Below, piece after piece: positions 34,086 through 52,627 of a stretch of DNA of 64,000 nt (position 1 is its first letter; every line of letters starts with the position of its first letter). The stretch comes from Tetracentron sinense (Eukaryota; Streptophyta; Magnoliopsida; Trochodendrales; Trochodendraceae), in NCBI GenBank assembly GCA_015143295.1, contig CM026568.1, positions 30,760,441 through 30,824,440 on the forward strand, written 5' to 3'. Under the pieces are notes generated by a model. It saw only the letters and a list, made by a program, of their open reading frames with translations, made no database searches and was not told the origin of the DNA. A program made the position numbers and the translations under genes.

Positions 34086-34536
34086 CCCTTCAGGGTTAAA
34101 AATTTAGGGGACTAAAGCCCCCTCCCCTACTCCGTTCCTCTCCCAGGCTACAAAATCCCTGTTAATGCCATACAAATTTTTTTCCCCAAAATTTGAGGCC
34201 CCTTCTGCCCCATGTGGCTTCGCCCCTTGTCCCAGTTTCTCTCTTCCCCTCCCCTTTAAATTGTATTCTTGCTTAAGCTTTAACCACTGCAAAAGCAACC
34301 GGAAAAAAATGAACCTCTCCTAGAGAAAGTGGGGAAGAGAGAAATTAGTGTTGCGGATGCAAAAAAGCATTATGTATTGTTTTAAATAATTCATTTTATG
34401 TCATTTTGATCAATCTGCTTTGGTCTGAAAGATGGAGATTAAAAAAAATAGCAAACATAAAGAGATTAATCTGTGTATGGCAGTGTAAGAGGAAGAGAGA
34501 GTGGTAGGGTTTGGACTTTGGTACCCGCCCTATTTG
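34086..34536. other. decayed hAT-like repeat and filler
   Basis: Words such as GGCTTCGCCCCTTGTCCC and runs of CCCC around 34110-34250 recall the CTCCGCCCC-ended hAT family. No gene. Confidence 0.35.
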
Positions 34537-34715
34537 GGCCTCAGATTGTCTCTGGTGAAGCCAGAAAACAGTCTCGGGCAACCATAGAATGTGCGACAGT
34601 TGGCATAAAAATGGGGGAAGTCATTTCATTTTCTCCCATGATTTTGACTTCTCCCCATTTGATATCTCTCCCCCTTTTTCTCACATACTTATTGCCACAT
34701 GTTTCATTATATCTA
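34537..34715 (+). mobile_element. MITE, GGGCAACCATAG family (copy 2, right end lost)
   Basis: It begins GGCCTCAGATTGTCTCTGG, continues CTCGGGCAACCATAGAATG and TCATTTCATTTTCTCCC as in 37286-37574, then breaks off at CCACATGTTTCATTATATC. Confidence 0.7.
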
Positions 34716-35345
34716 TAGATTGGAGGGTTTGTTTCATAGGGTAATCATCAGAGAGGATACGAGGGGTTTTGGAAACCATATATGTAGAGAGAGGTTTGAC
34801 AAAAGTCTTATTAAAATATGGAGTTTTGCTTCTCAATTTTATAAACTAAACTTAGGATCTTCTCCGGTTGGTGCTGGCGATCGAGGTCTAGCATCCACAG
34901 GTCTTTCACAGTTTCACACCAATTAATGGAGTGGTTTGTGTGCATATACTTGGAAAGTATGGTGTGTGGTGCCTTTCCATTGGTGTTGGCGGCCTCCTTG
35001 CTACCACCAACTGGAGAAGATTCCTAAGCCAACTAGAAAAAGACGAATACGAATCATCCATGACTCTGCATACTTTTTACACTGGTATGAATTTCTGGAA
35101 ATATAGCACATAATAGCGATTGGAAAGTGTGGGGGGTAGGACTTGATTCCTGCACCATCCACCCACTAGAGAGGGCGCCTCGAATTGAGTAGATAGTGAT
35201 CAATGGCGTAATGATAAGCATGCATCCAATTTCAATCCCAATAGCATATGATTCTGTTGCAAAAATTTGATGGCCAACAAGATTAAACGCCTGAGCTCTC
35301 TTTTTGGGGTTTATTTCTCTATAATGAAGCTGAAACGCCAATGCT
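34716..35345. other. intergenic, no supported gene
   Basis: No recognised domain in any frame. A short possible retroelement remnant. Confidence 0.35.
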
Positions 35346-35439
35346 ATGTCCACTTATTTTTTTAGAACAACGATAAAAACTAGGTTCACTTTTTTGTATG
35401 GGCTACCATTAATATTTTTTGTTCAAAAGAGAGAAAATG

Positions 35440-37080
35440 AAAGTGGACCTAATATTATTACTGGTATTTTCAAGGTAAGCTCTGATTCCTACCTTGCAGT
35501 CCAGCACGCCGAAGCTCTTCGTCCCCCTTCTTAGGGCTGTAAACGGATACGGATATCATCCGTATCCGAACCCGTTTAGTCGGATATTTATCCGAATGGA
35601 TATCCGATGGAGCGAATTCAGATAGTAAATCACTATTCGTTTATAATCGGATATGGATTCAGATACTGGTATATCCGATCCGATAAATATCTGTCTAATT
35701 ATATAATATATATAAATAATATATTTTAAATTTATAAAATTAATATTACCTTTAAAATATATTTTTTAAATAAAATATTATATTTTTTACATTTTTAAAT
35801 ATTAATTTTTATTTTTTTAATGTTTTTTTAAATAATCGGATAATCCGGATATTATCCGAATCTGGATATTTTAATCGGAGTCGGATGCGGATATCATATT
35901 TTACTATCCACCGGATATTTATCCGGATACGGATATCCGGATTTATAATCGGATGCGAATTGGGATATACCAATATCCGCTCCAAATTTGCTCCGTTTAC
36001 AACCCTACTCTTCTTGTTAATCACTCTTTCGAAGTGGCTAGTGATTCTTGGAATTTTGGAAACATCCTGTTCTTACCAAATTAAAATCTTCCTCTTGTGA
36101 ACATGTAACAATGCTCTAGCTGTGGTTTCCAATCTCATAAGGCGGAAAATGAGAGGATGATATGTGCCCGCTTTACCAATAGAAGGAGGAAACCATTTCC
36201 CACATCTTCATTCACTGTCTATCCTCTTGGAGTATTTGGTTTGACTCTCAACTAACATTATTGATCCATCCTCAGCTCGATCAATCTTTTAACCAATGCT
36301 GGAACCAGTGGACTCACTCATCGAAATTTGGAGCAAACAATCATCACCTTGCCATTCAAATTAGCATCATTCTATGGAGTATTTGGAGGTTGCGAAATGA
36401 GCTTGTTGTTAATGGTATCAAGACAGACCCTTAGGCTTCCATCAAGTACATCAGTCTACTGGTACAGGAACTCAACTCTTCTTCTCCCTCAGCCCAACAA
36501 CTTTCTTCACTATCAGAGACTCCTCCATCAAAGCTTCTTTGGGATCCACCTCCTAGGGGCTGGCTGAAGATCAATGTGGACGGAGAAACCTCCAACACTA
36601 TCCCAACAACCAGCAGGAGTAGGAACATTTGCGCGAAATTTTGAGAGAAAGATTATTCATACTTGGGAAAAACCGTTATTCGGTAGTTCCTCTCGTATAG
36701 CTGAGGGTGAGGCAATTCGCCTTGGCCTTCTTTTGGCAGTCACTAATTGGTGGAAGAGAGTCATCATTGAGTCCGATTCTAATGAACTAATATAAGTACT
36801 GAACGACATTTTATCTCCCGACCGCTAGGAATTTCACACCCTTAAAGAAGACATTTTGAATATGCAGGATAGTTGCCAAGAAGTGGGGGTTGTCTTTATT
36901 CGAAGGGAAGGCAATTTTTTTGGCCCATACCATTGCACAACAAGCTCTCACCGATAGCTTAAATCAAGTTTTTCTCACTTTTGGACATAGCATACTGGGA
37001 CACAAGATCTTGTGCCGACCATCTCTTCTGTAAATTCCTTCTATTAAATGACATTACCTCTTCACCAAAAAATAAAAGGG
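35440..37080 (+). pseudogene. L1-type LINE 3' region, decayed and interrupted
   Basis: A non-LTR retrotransposon tail. After a short RNase H-like piece (SDSYLAVQHAEALR, resumed after the inserted MITE as NHSFEVASDSWNFG), a zinc-finger-RVT segment reads EETISHIFIHCL (36187). An RNase H domain follows: GWLKINVDGE (36560), AEGEAIRLGLLLAVTNWW (36700) and IIESDSNELI (36764), and then the RREGN and AHTIAQQAL-type end near 36900. Stops and frameshifts break it, and an A-rich tail ends near 37076. There is no upstream reverse transcriptase in the window. Confidence 0.75.
35532..36007. mobile_element. hAT-type MITE with GGATATCCG arms (copy 2)
   Basis: The ends are TAGGGCTGTAAACGGATACG and GCTCCGTTTACAACCCTA. 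It is nearly colinear with 7161-7632 over its whole length. The flanking 8-mers (CCCTTCTT and CTCTTCTT, sharing the terminal T) match at 7 of 8, so the duplication is probably decayed. It interrupts a LINE remnant. Confidence 0.85.
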
Positions 37081-37285
37081 ATGAAATAATAGGGAATTTA
37101 GTTTAGTTGATATTTGCTAAGATTTTTTTTATAAAAAAAGTTATATATGCCCTCTTTGAAGCTTAAATATTTTTTTTGGTGGGGAAAGGGGCAGAAAAGG
37201 TTTTGGTCTTAGAGGTCCTAAAAAGGATTTTCAACGTACATTCTTCCCTTCTTGGTAGGAAGGTGCCACCTCCCCTTTCTTAGTG

Positions 37286-37574
37286 GGCCTCAGATTTTCT
37301 CTGGCGAAGCCCTGGGCTTGTCTCGGGCAACCATAGAATAGGGGACAAGTGGTGGAGAATTCAAAATCATGGGCCCCATGATTTTGACTTCTCCACACGC
37401 TATATGACACATGGCGATAAGGTGTTGAGATAAAGGAGAAGAGATATCAAGTGGGAAAAAGTCAAAATCATGGGGAGAAAATGAAATGACTTCTCCCATT
37501 TTTAACGCCACATGTCCCTTATTCTATGGGTGCCTGAGAGCCCTTTCTGGCTTCGCCAGAGACAATCCGAGGCC
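37286..37574. mobile_element. Mutator-like MITE, GGCCTC family (copy 3, perfect 9-bp TSD)
   Basis: The inverted ends of about 60 bp begin GGCCTCAGATTTTCTCTGGC and end with the near-complement GCCAGAGACAATCCGAGGCC. The perfect 9-bp duplication TTCTTAGTG lies at 37277-37285 and 37575-37583. It is the intact reference for the copies at 31240 and 34537. Confidence 0.9.
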
Positions 37575-37583
37575 TTCTTAGTG

Positions 37584-38098
37584 TACTAGTCTTTTTTGGG
37601 GAAAATAAAAAATAAGAATTTTGTCTTGGTCCTTGTAAGAGTCAATCACCACTCTGTGTCTTTTATCGAGGAGAGAGAGTGCCGAGAAGCAAAGCTTGCC
37701 TCATTGGTGGTGTTCATATGGCACCACTTGAGGGAGAAATATCCATTTGTCCGCTTAGAATAAATTCTAAGCATACTAATTGGGTTGCAGCTCATCCCAT
37801 TTATCATGAACCATTAAAAAAAAAAGATAATAAAAGAAGAGATAGTGGAGTAGAAGGAAATGAGGTCAACAAAATCCATTCTTTTTTTTGGTTTTTTGGA
37901 AGGTCAGCTGAGGAACAAAATCTTTTCTTAATATCATTCATTCATAAACAATAATATTACGAAAACGTTCAAGTTCTAGTTCTAGTTCCTTTTTGGTTAA
38001 AGATGTAATCTAAATACAAATGATCAAACCTAAAGCAACTGCTATGGAAAATAACCGTGGTAATAAAAACACTGGTCTAGTCCAATAAGGGAAATGTT
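37584..38098. other. intergenic, no supported gene
   Basis: A 91-codon frame at 37679 has no recognised features. Otherwise AT-rich. Confidence 0.35.
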
Positions 38099-38311
38099 TG
38101 GCAGATTGCGCGTTAAGCTATCTAAGTAGAATGCAAGTCCTCATTGGTACACACCCCCCCTTTAACCCTTATTAACTATAGTTAAGATTCACTCAATCTT
38201 AAGGTTCATCCATTTAACCTTGTAGAAAAAAAACAAAATCAATCTTCAAGGAGGATGAAATAGGAAGACATTCGGCTACCTAGCTGAATGCAAGTCGACT
38301 AATCACTACTC
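38099..38311. mobile_element. palindrome-capped MITE (CATTCGGCTA type)
   Basis: The termini GGGAAATGTTTG and TAATCACTACTC match those of 42565-42838. The right cap is CATTCGGCTA facing TAGCTGAATG. The left cap is decayed. The core is shared (GTCCTCATTGGTACAC, GTTAAGATTCACTCAATC). The target duplication is not clear. Confidence 0.65.
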
Positions 38312-38930
38312 TTCAACAATAGTTATTGGGTTTAGGGTTCATGCTTCGAGTTATATATACTCTCAAGAACCTTCATCAGATAAATAAATAAATAAAAATA
38401 TTAAATCACATTAACATTTAAATTTAATATTTAACATTTATATATTTAATAAATATAATTATATATTGTCAATATATGTTCTCGTTCCAGAGATAAATAA
38501 CAAAGTTCTCTAACATATGTCACGACAAGTTAATTTGAGAACTCTAAATATAAAATAAAGATATTTTGTAATACTTTAACTCGTGTGGGCTGATGCATGT
38601 GTTAGAATTTTTTTGGTAACACATCAAAAACACATGTACATAGAATCTTACAATCTGAACTCAAGTCTTTAACCACGCACACTCCTCAAAAAAGGTAGGA
38701 ATACTTAGGAGAAGGTCCTTACCATTGTTAAGTTAAGCGATGTGGGATTAATGGGGGTAACACATCAAACACACACCATAATCAGTATGCATTAATGATG
38801 TTTATATACGGTAATGGTTAATATATTTTTTAAAAGATGATTGGGGATGAGAAAGGAGGAATTCTGGTTACTTGCTAATCGAAGCTGAGTGTGCTCTAAA
38901 TCTGTAACCAAACATCCCCTTTGAAAGACA
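38312..38930. other. upstream region of RPL11
   Basis: AT-rich with no gene. Confidence 0.4.
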
Positions 38931-38942
38931 TTTAGGGTTTAG
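38931..38942 (+). promoter_or_regulatory. telo-box in RPL11 promoter
   Basis: TTTAGGGTTTAG (AAACCCTAAA on the other strand) lies about 80 bp before the RPL11 ATG and is followed by a pyrimidine stretch CCTTCGCTTTCCCC. Both are typical of plant ribosomal-protein promoters and leaders. Confidence 0.7.
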
Positions 38943-39017
38943 GCACACCAGGTTACAAAGATCAGTCCTTCGCTTTCCCCGGCAAAACCAGAGAGAGAGA
39001 GAGAAAGAGAGAGAGAG

Positions 39018-45239
<6,222 letters not shown>

Positions 45240-46542
45240 TCATAAATGAAGTCTCCTTTGTCATCCAATGATAGTCTTGCCTTCAGCATTTTTGATGTTC
45301 CATCTTTTCCTTTCAAGCTAAGGAATCAGAGATTTTGGGTTGTTCTTTAGGTTAAATGTTAGTTGGATTTCACCATCAGCTGAAGTTGACAACTTTTTAT
45401 ACTCCTAAAATTGGAAGTTTTTACTAGTTAAATGTCTAGTGTGCTTTTGGCCAGTTTAACAGCTTCTTCTATTTGTGAGCTTGAATGAAATTATCTATCA
45501 TCATTACTTGATCATTGACAGCGTAAAAAATGTTTTCCCTCTCTCTCTCTCTCTTTGATTGCCTGGGGGACGTGCAGTTTATTTTACCTTTTTTTTTTTT
45601 TTGGGGGGGGGGGGGTATGGGACAATGTTCTATTGATTGGTTGTAACAATTTGATCTGCAGGTTTTATTTTCTGAACCGTTATGATGGCCTGTATCACAA
45701 ATATGTATTCGGATTCTAACATGAATGGACTTGATGGGATGATCACTATCATTTTGATGTGTAGATTGATTTTGGACCTTCAGTTGGTATTTTCTAGAGA
45801 GTATTTGGAGTGGGTTGAGTGAGAGGTATGGAGAGAGCGGTGATGGAGTATTTGAGGTGGGTTTTGTTTAACATGGAGAATGCAGGCTGCTGCCATGCTC
45901 TACAAGTGAGCATGGAGGTGGGTTACGTTTTCCATGGAGAATGCGGGCCCCAGCCAGGTATCTTTTGAGAAAGTAAGGGCATTTTGGTCATTATAGATTA
46001 TACATTAAGCAAACATGACAGCTCTTTCAAGTGCTTAAAAGCCCATGCTAGCACTTGCATTAATGGGGAGAGCAATGGAGGCGGAATTGGAGTTGACTCA
46101 GAGAACAAGTTGGTCCAACACCACTGGATTCAAGCTCCTCTTCCTCGATGTCCAAGTCTTCCTTGACGAATATGGTACTCTTTCTCTGTCTGTGTCCTGT
46201 GATCCGTTGTTATTAGGGTTTATGAAACTATTTCCCTCTCTTATATCTCTATATTTTCTTTCTTCCACTGTTGATGTTGAGATACTTAAGAAACCAACCA
46301 AATGCAAGTAATGATTTTCATACAATGCTTTGGAAAGGAGTGTGCGTTCATGTTTTGAATATTTGTTTTACAACTTGTTACAGGCTTACAGCTTTCCTTT
46401 TGTACTGTTTTCCTTTTTTGTAAGTCGTACAAGCAAAATTTCTCTTTAAAAAACAACCAGAACAAGGGGTCCTGGTTGAATAGACATCTGTGCGACTCGC
46501 CTGGGTGATGTAAACTTGGTATGTATTTGATGACAACCTGAC
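45240..46542. other. RPL11 3' region and intergenic
   Basis: It contains the RPL11 3' UTR, a CT run at 45540-45555, a compound T/G homopolymer at 45587-45615, and an imperfect duplication of GGTGGGTTTTGTTTAACATG / GGTGGGTTACGTTTTCCATG near 45857 and 45917. A 44-codon frame at 46045 that ends at a GT donor (46176) looks exon-like but is unidentified. Confidence 0.4.
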
Positions 46543-46732
46543 GAGATAGGATCACAGTCAATTGCAATTGCATTCAAGCCAATGCAATTGCATATGTGGC
46601 TGATGTTGATTGGATGAGAGAAAATGAGTGGGAAATTCAAAATTTGATTTTTATTTGTCTTCCAATCAACATCAGCGGCATATGCGATTGCATTGGCTTG
46701 AATGCAATTGCAATTGACTGTGATCCCATCTC
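46543..46732. mobile_element. Mutator-like MITE with long TIRs, perfect 9-bp TSD
   Basis: The arms of about 75 bp begin GAGATAGGATCACAGTCAAT and end with the near-complement ATTGACTGTGATCCCATCTC, including AATGCAATTGCATATG near the inner edge. The perfect 9-bp duplication CAACCTGAC lies at 46534-46542 and 46733-46741. Its outer sequence (ATCACAGTCAATTGCAATTG) resembles the outer flank of the GATTGAACTC-capped MITEs. Confidence 0.92.
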
Positions 46733-46741
46733 CAACCTGAC

Positions 46742-49204
46742 TGAATCTGGTTAAACTTGTTAGACTTGGCTGGATAGATACCAAAAGATTTGACAACCAC
46801 TTGGATTAGATCTCTATAAATTTGACAGCAACATGGCTGAGTAGGGTAAGATTCGGCTGGAATCTGGATAACAGAAATTTGACAACAAATTGGGTGACTT
46901 TGGTAATTCTCCTATGGGTTGATATCAAGTATTATATTTGATTACCAGATTGTGTTTACCAAATTGCCAATGAGAACCTGAACTTATTTTCTAGTGTCAA
47001 GACCAATTGGAGCAAACCAGCTAGTTGTACTTACATTCTGTTATTTACTGGTTTAGTCTAGCAATAACTGAAGTGGGTCCAATAGCATAGTGAGGGAGGA
47101 TTCAGAAGCTTTTTTTATAGTGAGGGAGGATTCAGAAGCTTTTTTTGTGGATGATTTGGATTAGAGGATCTTGGTGTGGAAAGTTGGATTTGAGAGTAAA
47201 TTAGATAAGAGTTTTATTATAAAAAGAAGAAAGTATTTTTTTCAACAGTATTTCAATATTGATAACTAAATAAAAGCAAACTTAACTGATATACATTCGG
47301 GAATCATTCTTAGTCCCCAGGAAAGTCCAAATAATTTTTTTTTTTTAATTTGCAACTTAATAGTTTTTTGTTCTTATTGGAGTCAGCATTACCCCTAATA
47401 TTGTGCATCATTAGTAGGTCAGAAAGTTCTAATTTTTCCAGTTTGTGTTTCTTGTTTCATTTTAGTTGAACTCTGGTTGAAGATCCTAAGAGGCAGCTGA
47501 TGGACTTTCTTAATTCTTTCTATTTACAGTATTCTTTTTTATTGATATTTCTATTGACAATACCTCTTGGAAATATGGTCAATTGATTCCAAAGCCAAGG
47601 CAACCGTGTTCAACCGTGTTGTCCTTTTTTAGACTGCATTTGTATCTTCTGAGAATTTAAGTTTGATGTCAAGTTGACTGATTATTTAACACCCTCTTTC
47701 TGGATTTGGGTTGTACCATTACCCCTGTTGGCAAGTATATGATATATGAGTAGAATCTTCTTGAATCTTAGGTGTATCTGGAGTCTGGACCTTTTGGAAG
47801 GTTATTCAGTGAAACGAATGTGATGATGATATATCTATACTCATTGACTGGTTTGACTTTTAATTAGCAGATCTCCAAGTTGGGATTGGTCAAATGCCCC
47901 TCTGCTTGTATAGCACATGTAGGAATGTGGTCTACCCCAACAAGGATCTTAATTTTCTCCTTTATTACTATATAGTCATGTCTTCTTCGGTTACCTGTAA
48001 GAAATGCTTGTAGACTTGTAGTTATTGTGCTCCATGGGAGTATTGTACTGTATATATCCTCTAACACGGCAAAAACTGCTAACTTAGTTTTGGATGACAT
48101 TTTGTACCCTCTTTCTAGGTTGAAGGGGAAACATCAGAATTAGGAGAGATTGTTTTCTTCTTCCAATTTTTTCTATGAAGCTTGGATTTAACCTATTGTC
48201 TCAAGGTTGCGAGAAGTACAGTTAGAGTCAAGCTTTGGGTGGACATCTGATTAGTTACAAGAAAACACAGCAATTTTACCTGATTTTAGTTTTGGCTTAC
48301 GATTAGTTTGACTTCCCTTAGTTAGATAGTGCGTAGAAAAATAATGCCGAGTATGGTTATACTCTGTTAGGGTGAGTATTTTCAGTAAGTTGTTGAACTC
48401 ACTTTATTATTGTATGCAAGCTGGGTTTACTTTGCAGTGGTACCATGATTCTAACAAATCCATCTTCAGTCTCACCAGTATTGTATTTATTGTTGTTCTT
48501 TTATTAATTTTCCCATTGAAATCTAATTGTCTTTCAAATCCAGGTTTGTATTTATTTGATCACCGCTTTAGCTATTTCTTCTCACTCTACCATTGAAGAG
48601 AGATTTTTCCTAAACTTACCACTTAATCTCTTCCCCAACTCCTGATTTGGCATCTGCCTTACTCCACTACTGCCAATAACTGGAGAGTGGAGAGAATTAC
48701 TACCTAAAAAATCTTCTAATATATCAGTGTGGTTTTGGTGATATGGAGAGTATATATATGCCTCACCTGCAGATTTCCAAGACATGAAGCACTGGGTGAA
48801 GATGAGGACTTCGCTTGGTGGAGTACTTCGTCATGCGAGATGACACACACATCCTAATCATTTTCTGTGGTAGAATGATTTTTTTCTTTACAGGTATTTT
48901 TTATATGGAATTTCTACGTTTCATAATTATTGAATTTCCGTAGGTTCTTGTGAAGCATGGATCAGGAAAGGTGATTCCAAGGACGTAATCTGCCATGAGG
49001 TCATGCGAGTTCGGATAGAAAATTTGATGGTGAGAAGTCGGGGGCTTGGCCCTTTCAAAAGGTATGCTGATGGCTTGTCCTCCTGGGCATTTTTGATTTC
49101 CACTACTCCACCGTGCTTTTAGATTTCTTCTTCTATCTATCTACTTGTGCCCACACAAAGATGAAGGAGAATTTTATATATGCTGAAACTTATGACCTGT
49201 TCGA
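46742..49204. other. intergenic, no confident gene
   Basis: A 30-bp tandem duplication (AGTGAGGGAGGATTCAGAAG) lies at 47087-47146. A 67-codon minus-strand frame at 48582-48785 has protein-like composition and starts near a splice-like CTGCAG, but is not recognised. A plus-strand piece at 48945-49070 ends at a GGTATG donor-like site and has stops. Confidence 0.35.
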
Positions 49205-49212
49205 ATCTAAAG

Positions 49213-49934
49213 CAGTGCAATCTAGGTGATGCATAGGCCAGAGCCAAAGCAGCATCTAGGTTATCTAAACCACACAAAAATAAACTTTCTATCCACTTGT
49301 TTCATACATATTCATTGATATAAATGTATCTCAGCACACCTTACTAGTTGCTATAAATATTAAATATTAGACATATTAAGTAGTCGTATAGATCAAATCA
49401 TCAAATAACCATCAAAAAGCAAACTGTCATAGTTTAGTGACTTAAAATTTGATTGATTGGCCTTCTCAGCTGTAAAATTGGAAGTTAAATAGTGCTAACT
49501 TCCTTAATCCCGGAGTTAATCATAAAAAATAAAGAATATACAGAGGGAGGAGGCCGGAGAGTCTGGACTAACTTGTACTTGCAAGTTGCAACTGCACGCA
49601 ACGTTGCGCTTCTCTTCCTCTTTCTATTCTCTTCTATTTTGGTTCTCTTGTTGAGGTTATAAATGGGGAACTAAATGGTTCCCCAATTTATAACCTTAAT
49701 CTTATCAACTAGCAGAAAGCGCCTTAACATTTTTTTAATTATAAATGGATATAACCGATCCAAAAAATTGAAATTTTTTTGATAAAAAAATTAAAATTCA
49801 TAACAGCAACCTCCCATTTAACCTTGCATCTTTATTTGTTATAGACGTTCCCTTTTGTGATCACAGCTCGCCTAGGGTCACCTAGTCAGCAAGTACCCCA
49901 AAATGCCTAGGTGCCACCTTAACTACACCATAGC
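49213..49934. mobile_element. decayed relative of the 42256-43058 hAT element
   Basis: The right end AATGCCTAGGTGCCACCTTA with TCGCCTAGGGTCACCTAG and the left-side words CAATCTAGGTGATGCATAGG follow the intron-3 hAT. The borders are worn and the target duplication is not visible. Confidence 0.5.
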
Positions 49935-50383
49935 ATTCTTGGACCATCTTGACTGGTTCTTTGACTTTTTTATTTTGAAAAAAGATTAATTCTTTGCCTT
50001 GGAATAGAAACTAGGGCAGCATGCGGATGTAGTTTCATGACAAGAATATCCCCAACAAATAAGAAATTACTCTGGTGCATCTGGTTTGCTGGGTATTGAA
50101 TCAGTGAGCGAATTCTGTGTGAAGCACACAGAGTGCCCCTTGATTACGATCAAATGCAAGGCAGATGTGATACCTCAGGAGCCTGTAGATGATTAACTGA
50201 TTCCACAGCGCACTTGAATTCTTTACTTTCTGTTATTATGTTGAATATACTATTACAGGTCACAACACCAAACCTAAACTCGTATATCAAATACCAGGAA
50301 AAAAGAAAACAGGAAGCTTTTTTAATGGAAAAACTAGCTTGCAGATATTGATGTAAGATATATGAAGAAGCTTGTTCTTTATC
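49935..50383 (-). other. 3' side of the membrane-protein gene
   Basis: Presumed 3' UTR and intergenic sequence. No separate feature. Confidence 0.4.
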
Positions 50384-50758
50384 TCACCCTTCATTTGCTC
50401 TTGTCTCTCCGTTTTCAGAAGGTTTGGCTTCTTTGATTTCTCCATTTTCAGTTGGCTTGGATCCATGGGCTTGTCCATTGCCAGTCCTATTCTTGAACCC
50501 GTATTCGAGGTCCCTCTCTCTCTGGTGGAAGGTGTGTTTTGGAGGGGAATAACGGCGGTTACAGAGTCGTCCAAGGAAACAAGCAATGGCAGATATAACA
50601 ATTATTGCAGCCAGGACTATGAAGACTGTCCCGAATGAGCCATTGGAATGGGATGTAGGTTTTGTCGGGACTGTATTTGGGTAAACCACCATTGGCGGGG
50701 ACATAGGTTTTGTCGAGACAGTATATGGGTAAACCACCATTGGCGGAGGGAGCGACAT
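50384..50758 (-). CDS. small single-pass membrane protein, function unknown
   Basis: The 124-residue product has a Pro-rich N-terminus (MSLPPPMVVYPYTVSTKP), a Ser/Gly linker, one hydrophobic helix at about residues 43-63 (TVFIVLAAIIVISAIACFLG), then a Cys/Arg boundary (RLCNRR) and a polar Lys/Glu-rich tail. The segment SNGSFGTVFIVLA followed by CFLGRLCNRR matches, as I recall it, a small family of uncharacterised plant proteins. The Arg-rich side suggests the tail is cytosolic. The N-terminal block is duplicated here (residues 4-18 and 20-34), which is also visible in the DNA. The single exon opens after a plausible leader ending ACCGAAAATG, and no in-frame ATG lies further upstream. A working gene is likely. 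Confidence 0.78.
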   Translation of the reverse strand: MSLPPPMVVYPYTVSTKPMSPPMVVYPNTVPTKPTSHSNGSFGTVFIVLAAIIVISAIACFLGRLCNRRYSPPKHTFHQRERDLEYGFKNRTGNGQAHGSKPTENGEIKEAKPSENGETRANEG

Positions 50759-51927
50759 TTTCGGTTTGGTTCTTCGCTTTGGTTGGAGGAGAGTGGTGGG
50801 GTTCTGGGTTTAATATGGGTTCTCCACCTGACCTTGTTCTTTGAGTGAAGACAAAGGCAATATGGGATGAAGTCATTGATGAAACAGAACATTACTAATG
50901 AGGGTGGTGTTCATTAATAAATGGATTTTCATTTGAGTTTTGAAATCAAAAGTGGGTGCTTTTTAAAAAAAAAAAAATTCAGATAGACAGTTAAAGATAT
51001 TCCTCAGTCCCTTTATTGTGGGGGAAGGGACACTACAATGGCTTTGTGTCAAGAGAAAGTGAGGTTTTGGTGCCTCTGTACATCACAGCTCCAAGATCCC
51101 AAATAAAAAGGTGTATGAGATGTACTTAGGTTTGTTCTCTGGGCTCTTTATTCTCCTCTTTTACAAGGAAAGGCTCTGTTGGCTTGCCTTGTGTATATCC
51201 AGATCACAGTTGGAAGTATTGAGCATCTTTAGACAAAATGGGTGACTAAATTTTGGGATAATTACCTTCAAATGGGGTATTTATAGAAGAGGATGTCTGT
51301 TACCATAAACTCCATGAACACCTGAAGTACATTGCATGCTACCATAAACTCTAGCCAGGAACTTGTATGTATCCATTGGATGCTTGGTTTGGTTTTGAAA
51401 ATCATTTTTTAATTTGCTTACACCAACATGCATTCCTTGAAGATAATTGCATTGGTGCCCTTATGATCATTTACTTGGTTAAGCTTGATGTTTCCCCAGG
51501 GATCAGTTCAAGTATTAAGCTTTTCATAAGTGAGCACTATAGTTAAATTTATCCGCTTTTGAACCTCACCTATCATAGAATCTGAACATCATTTAAAGTT
51601 AAGATAGTAATTAACTACAATTGGTATGATCAAACACCCATTTATCTTATCCAATTAAAATAATTTGTGGGTTTATTTCATATTTAGACCCATGATATTG
51701 CAATATGACATAAGGGTACTCTCTATTAAAAAAAGGAACGCCAGAAACCTTTTACCACCTTGAACCCAACTCCAGGAATATCCTCCCACAGCATGACCCT
51801 TACGTCAGAACCCCGCAATCAGAACATCATCCTGAAAGCATACATACATTAAAAAAATTCATGAAACTAAGGCACAAGTGAGGTGAAAATAGAAAAAGGA
51901 GAGGCATGTTCTGTTCTCAAGACTCAC
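50759..51927. other. upstream of the membrane-protein gene; nothing else recognised
   Basis: The near upstream part (to about 50900) is the presumed leader of the minus-strand gene. The rest is AT-rich without coding support. Confidence 0.4.
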
Positions 51928-52049
51928 ATTTTTTTCAATGTAGTTCAAGCATGCATAGTTGGGAAAACAAATGTTGCAACTGTCTTTCCATTCTTTATCA
52001 GTTGCACACTTCCGAATAGCCGAGTTTAGTTGCTTGCCTTCAATGCCCA
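51928..52049 (-). CDS. candidate internal exon, unidentified
   Basis: On the minus strand a 122-bp open segment lies between a strong acceptor (CCCTTTTTCAG) and a strong donor (AAT|GTGAGT). It reads GIEGKQLNSAIRKCATDKEW then KDSCNICFPNYACLN and ends YIEKN. The paired Cys residues suggest a real protein, but I do not recognise the family and cannot link it to flanking exons. It may be a gene fragment. Confidence 0.35.
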
Positions 52050-52627
52050 CTGAAAAAGGGTTCAAGGCAAGGCAAAGTGGAGGAAGAGCAGGATTAGAAG
52101 AAAAATATGTTCCAGTCTGCTCACTCTGCTGTGCATGTTACACATCAAGGCTTGGGCTACTAATTGGTGGCTGTGCCAATGATATATATATATATATATA
52201 TATAAAGTATGTTCAATTCACCAACTTCCCAACTGTTTTTGCTTCATAAGTCCAACATCACCTACACTCTAGACTCTGATTATCTTCCCGAAAGAAATAG
52301 ACTTCAGTGTTAAGATTTTACTATATTAGCAATGGTATGAATATAAAAGCAGTTGTAACAACTGTGGAATGAAGAGAGCACAAAAATAATGTGGCACTTC
52401 TATCACCAATCCACTAATGAAAGAATCTAATATCCTAAGTTAAAAAATGTGGCATTCGGCAATGCAAAAGATTTTCACAATGACATTGATAGAAGAATTG
52501 TTGATTCGGTTGGTTTTTTTAGTGGGCTTTGGTTCCCATTGAAATAAAGGAAAAGGAAAACAAAATTAATTGCAAATGGTAGTTATGGAAGTATGTAATT
52601 TCAATTTTTTCTCTCCTATTATTTTTT
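52050..52627. other. intergenic
   Basis: A (TA)n run at 52180-52204. No gene recognised. Confidence 0.4.
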
